DNA of 64,000 nucleotides from Molossus alvarezi (taxonomy: Eukaryota; Chordata; Mammalia; Chiroptera; Molossidae): positions 26,114,708 to 26,178,707 of the forward strand of contig CM073896.1 in the NCBI GenBank assembly GCA_037176705.1, read 5' to 3'. Under the pieces are notes generated by a model. That model made no database searches and was not told the origin of the DNA. It was given only the letters and a program-made list of their open reading frames with translations. The position numbers and the translations under genes are program-made. Of the stretch, positions 60,027-64,000 are shown in pieces. Each line of letters starts with the position of its first letter. Within the stretch, counting starts at the first letter, position 1.

Positions 60027-61069
60027 GAGGTATTTTCATCAGGTAGAATCATGGCTAATAAATTGGTTGCTTCTTATCATGCATTTTTTTCTTGAGATTT
60101 ATCATAAGATTACTTGAGGGAGCAGAATCATGGGTATTTTAAGAAATTGTACATAGTTTAGGGTGAAAAAAAGTTTGGTAAATATCTAATCTAATATATG
60201 GTATTTTCATCTTGATCCTTATTTAATATTTATTAAACTTTTACAAGTTAAAACTTGGATGACCTCTTTCTAAGTTTTATTCCACATTTCTTTCTTTGCA
60301 TGTCTACTAGTTTTGGATTTGTGCTTTTTTTATTGTTAACATTCACAATTGTTAACATTAAACATTATATTTTTATTAAATAATACCTTATTTTTATAAA
60401 TAATTATATAAAAAGTACTTTGTCTTGCACAAATTGGTGTTATATATGTATATGTGTAATTTTTGCTAAATTTATAAATAAGTCTGGTTATTATTTTTCA
60501 TTTAGTCTTTTGTATTTTTATGGCATTTTGAGGCTCTATTGTAACTTGTAGACACAAGTTACTATGATTATTTAAAACTATGAATTTTCACTTCTAATTT
60601 TGTTGTTCATTAGTACATTTAAGCCATAATTATTATATATACTGCTGTTGGACTCTCATATTATTTATTTTTAAATAAAATATGTGAAACTCCCTTTCAA
60701 ATGCTTTTAAATAATGCACAATATTATGTTGCTTCCTTTCACAGTTTATAAGATTTTGAATGTAAATATTATTTTAACATTATTTGTGATAAACTTATTA
60801 TTCAACAAATTTTTTCATATCATTATCCCCCGTAATCACAATTACGCCCCTCCTACATTATTATTTCTTCAGCACTGAATTATTAATGCCTTAAAACCAC
60901 TTACTCTATATTCCATTTCTGCTTTCTATCACAATATTAGAAACTAGGATTATGATTTAGACTTTGTTTACAGATGTTTGGACTCTGTATTCACTCATGT
61001 ATCTATCAGCTGCCAATATGCAAAACTGAGGATAAGAGAGTGGGTCAGTTCTTCTAATTATTTCAAAAA
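60027..61069. other. Very AT-rich unique DNA
   Basis: Long A/T-rich runs are present and no repeat or gene can be named. Confidence 0.45.
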
Positions 61070-62697
61070 CTTGCTCTAACATATAATTTACATAGTAAAA
61101 GTACAAATTCAGTACGTTCTAAAAAATGTATATCTATATGTAATTAGTACCCTAATAAAGATATATAACATTTTCGTTTACTCCAGAATGTTTCCTCATA
61201 CACTTTCCACTCAATTTTCCATTCTGATTCCCATCAACATAGCTATTTTTGCCTATTTTAGATCATCATTTAATAAGATTCATATTGTGTGTGTTCCTTT
61301 GTGTTAGCTCTCTTTTGCTCAACATATTGCTGTAGGATTTACCTCTGTTGTTATGTGTATCAATAGTTTGTTTACATTTATTGCTATACTTCGTTCCATT
61401 GTCTATCTTTTCCTCTGTTGATGGATATTATAGTAGTTACCAGTTTGGGCTATTTTGAATTAAGTTGCTATAAACACCCTCCTTCCATCCCCTCCCCTCA
61501 AGAGGAGGGTGTCAATGGGGAAGAAAGAGAAACATCTGTAACAAAAATAAATTTAATAAATATATTTAAAAAAAGAAATTAAAAATAATTGCTATGAACA
61601 TTTTTAAACACTTTTTTTTTGTTGTTTGTTTGTTTGTTTGGCCTATGTTTTCTTATGTCCTGGGTAAAAACCTGGAAGTAAAATAGCTTTATGAGAAGGT
61701 TTGTGTATATTTACCTTTTCCTAAGTAGTTGTACCATTTCATAGTTCTTGTTGTAATGTACCAGGAGTTTCATTGTTCTACATCTTTATCAACACTTAAA
61801 AGTGTATTGATATCCATTGTAGATGTTAGTGAATTTTATTCCCTTTTGTTCAAGTTTGATACATTTTACCAAAGAAAATAGGGAAAAGAGAGCTGTGCTA
61901 TGTTTTACTCACTAGCCTTTCTAAATTTCCTATTCTTTTTAAACATTAAAAACTGGTATAACACTTAAAGAATAGTACATTTGGATTTTCTTCTTTCTGT
62001 TTAATTCTACCACGTATTTTTTCTATAAGGTTAACAGTATTTTTAATCCATTCTTCAGAGTTATGTTATATTATTCTGAATGTCAGCACTTTGTTACTTG
62101 TATTGCACATATCTTCTGCCTCTGGGTGGCTAACTTTCTCATTGTCTTGGTAGTGATTTTGGTTAGTCTTTTAGTTCTTTCTCTTATGATCAGTATTTTG
62201 ATATCCAATTTAAGAATATAATTACATTATATTTGGACTAAATTTGTTGTATGTTTTTCATTTTTTGAGATGATTTCTAGATAACTGCTTTCCAACATAT
62301 CTTACAGTTCCAAGATATGAATTTAAGGGTGTAAATTTTTCTCTACACAACGTGTAAGCTACTCATTTTTATGTATTGCATTTTAATATATTCAATTTAA
62401 ATATCTCCTTATTTTCTTAGTGATTTGTTCTTTGATGTATGAGGTATTTTCCCCTTTAATATTTAAGTTTTATATATTTGGGGATTTTCTGCCTGCTATA
62501 TATCTACCTATCTTAATTTCACTTTTGTCCACAAACATGAGTTGAATCCTTTAAAATTCCTTGAGATTGCAAAACCCACTTACTCTTCAGTGCTGAAAGT
62601 AAAAGTTCCATGTGCATTTGGAAAGAATATGCAGGCTGAATTTGCTTAATTCATTGTTTTATGTATCTTAATTAAGTCAATTCTATTCATCTTATTA
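61070..62697 (-). mobile_element. Old L1 (L1M-type), minus strand, rearranged
   Basis: The left part is a reversed old L1 3' region: 'taatttacatagtaaaagta', 'tctctgttgatggatatt', 'ttttcctaagtagttgtacc'. The right part is reversed ORF2 endonuclease wording: 'tccatgtgcatttggaaaga' and 'atatgcaggctgaat'. The distance between these is too short for an intact element, so an internal deletion is implied. A 112-bp young L1 tail is inserted at 61477-61588, and a young L1 abuts its right side at 62698. Confidence 0.75.
61477..61588 (+). mobile_element. Minimal L1 3'-end insertion, plus strand
   Basis: 'gaggagggtgtcaatgggga' then 'gaaacatctgtaacaaaaat' and an A-rich tail is the extreme 3' end of the young L1 family. 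The target-site duplication is ttgctataaaca (61465-61476) and ttgctatgaaca (61589-61600), one mismatch. The left end, 'caccctccttccatccc', reads like the same 3' UTR in reverse, which suggests an inverted (twin-primed) junction. Confidence 0.85.
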
Positions 62698-64000
62698 TTT
62701 TTTTTTATTTATTTGTTTTTGTTACAGATGTTTCTCATTTTGCCCCATTGACACCCTCCTCCATCCCCCCTCCTGCACCATCCTCAGCTTTGTTGTCTAT
62801 GTTCATTGGTTATGCATACATGCATGTAAGTTCAATGGTTTATCTCTTCCCACCAACCCCTCCTCCTCTGAGGCTTGTCGGTCTGTACCTCATCTCTATG
62901 TCTCTGGGTTAATTTATTTCAGCAGTTTGTTTAGTTCATTATATTCCACAAATAAGTGAGGTCATGTGATATTTATCTTTCTCTGCTTGGCTTGTTTCGC
63001 TTAGCATAATACTCTCCAGGTCCTTCCATGCAATCTCCAAGGATAAGAGATCTTTCTTTCTTACAGTTGTGTAGTATTCCATTGTGTATATGTACCACAC
63101 CTTTTTTATCCACTCATCTACTGATGGACACTTGGATGGTTTCCAGATCTTAGCTATTGTAAATAGTGCTGCTATAAAAATAGGGGTACATATATTCTTT
63201 CTTATTGGTGTTTCAGGTTTCTTAGGGTATATTCCTAAAAGCGGATCACTGGGTCAAATGGCAGTTCAATTTTTAACTTTTTGAGGTAACACCATTGTGT
63301 TTTTCACAGTGGCTGCACCAGTCTGCATTCCCACCAGCAGTGTACTAGAGTCCCCTTTTCTCCACACCCTCACCAACACTTGTTTGATGATTTGTTGATG
63401 GTGGCCATTCTGACAGGTGTGAGGTGATAACTCATAGTTGTTTGAATTTGCATCTCTCTGATGATTAGTGATATGGAGCATTTCTTCATATGTCTCTTGG
63501 CCATTTGTATGTCCTTTTTGGAGAGGTGTCTATTTAGGTCCTCTGCCCACTTTTTAATTGGGTTCTTTGTCTTCCTTTTGTTGAGTTGTATGAACACTCT
63601 ATATATTTTGGAAATTAACCCCTTATCTGATGCATCATGGTCGATTATGGTCCCCATACAGTGGGACTTCTTTCCGTTTTGATGGTTGTTTCTTTTGTTG
63701 TGCAGAAACTTTTAAGTTTGATGTAGTCCCATGTGTTCATTTTTTTCTTTGTTTCTGTTGCCTTAGGTGATGTATCAGAGAAAATTCTGCTGCGTATGAT
63801 GTCTGAAATTGTGTCCCTACATTTTCTTCTAGGATTTTTATGGATTCATGAGTCACATTTATGTCTTTTACCCATTTTGTCTTTATTCTCATGTATGGTG
63901 TAAGTTGATGTTCTAGCTTCATTTTTTTTTTTTTTTTTTTGCATGTAGCTGTCCAATTTTCCTAACACTATTTATTGAAGAGACTGTCTTGACTCCACTG
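62698..64000 (-). mobile_element. Young L1 (copy D), minus strand, runs off window
   Basis: Starts with the reversed tail and 3' UTR (ttgttacagatgtttctcat, 'ttgacaccctcctccatccc') and continues into the ORF2 C-terminus. Its wording is close to copies A-C. A T run of about 18 lies at 63924-63941. The 5' extent is beyond the window, so full length cannot be judged. Confidence 0.93.
62939..64000 (-). pseudogene. L1 ORF2 C-terminal part (copy D), broken
   Basis: The stop is at 62939-62941 on the minus strand, equivalent to the ORF2 stop of copy A. C-terminal pieces can be read at 63284-63084 (opposite-strand equivalent of the [13 protein letters not shown] region), at 63657-63370 ([20 protein letters not shown]) and at 63922-63737 ([20 protein letters not shown]). 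These are in different frames, so at least two indels break the protein. The Cys-rich region near 63330-63380 is disrupted. The RT domain would lie beyond the window. Confidence 0.85.

Noticed and set aside
1..64000. CRISPR array, operons, ribosome binding sites, phage or IS elements
   Set aside because: The sequence is a mammalian chromosome with SINEs and LINEs; no regularly spaced repeats or bacterial signals occur.

Overview
This window is nuclear DNA from a mammal, almost certainly a yangochiropteran (probably vespertilionoid) bat. The diagnosis rests on twelve copies of the bat tRNA-derived SINE family VES. They have pol III A/B boxes, a CT-rich body with a 'catcaatgtttctctc'-type motif, and an A-rich tail. 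Mammalian LINE-1, L2, MIR, MaLR-like and hAT fossils are also present. The DNA is AT-rich, and I found no host protein-coding gene, RNA gene or CpG island that I can support. It reads as a gene desert or the interior of a very large intron. Almost every open frame here is a shadow inside a repeat.

Layout: 1-1.75 kb holds a microsatellite edge and three VES SINEs. 2-9 kb is old unique DNA with a MIR, an unnamed ancient repeat, a MaLR-like LTR and one VES. 9.1-9.8 kb is an old L1 3' end. 10-17.7 kb is mostly unique DNA with one plus-strand VES. 17.77-28.31 kb is the main structure: a full-length plus-strand L1 whose ORF2 is split by a second L1 in the opposite orientation that also retains its 5' end. 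28.5-29.3 kb is an L2. 32.7-33.0 kb is a young VES. 34.5-40.2 kb is a near full-length minus-strand L1 carrying a nested VES. 40.3-40.7 kb holds a VES and a short L1 3' end. 41-52 kb is unique DNA with a 155-bp purine microsatellite, foldback repeats and MIRs. 52.4-52.9 kb is a well preserved solo LTR. 53.2-53.8 kb is an L2. 54-61 kb is unique DNA with two VES, a hAT-type MITE and a 30-bp tandem duplication. 61-62.7 kb is an old minus-strand L1 that took in a tiny young L1 tail. 62.7 kb to the end is another young minus-strand L1 running off the window.

The best observation is in the nested L1 pair. The two copies lie as inverted repeats and are clearly diverged in their flanking parts. Over 984 bp (19388-20371 against 22970-23953) they match with only three substitutions and no indels by hand alignment. 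Three ORF2-breaking lesions lie inside that tract and are shared; the third near full-length L1 in the window does not have them. This pattern is best explained by gene conversion between the arms of the L1 palindrome. None of the L1 copies has intact ORFs, so no element in the window looks autonomous.
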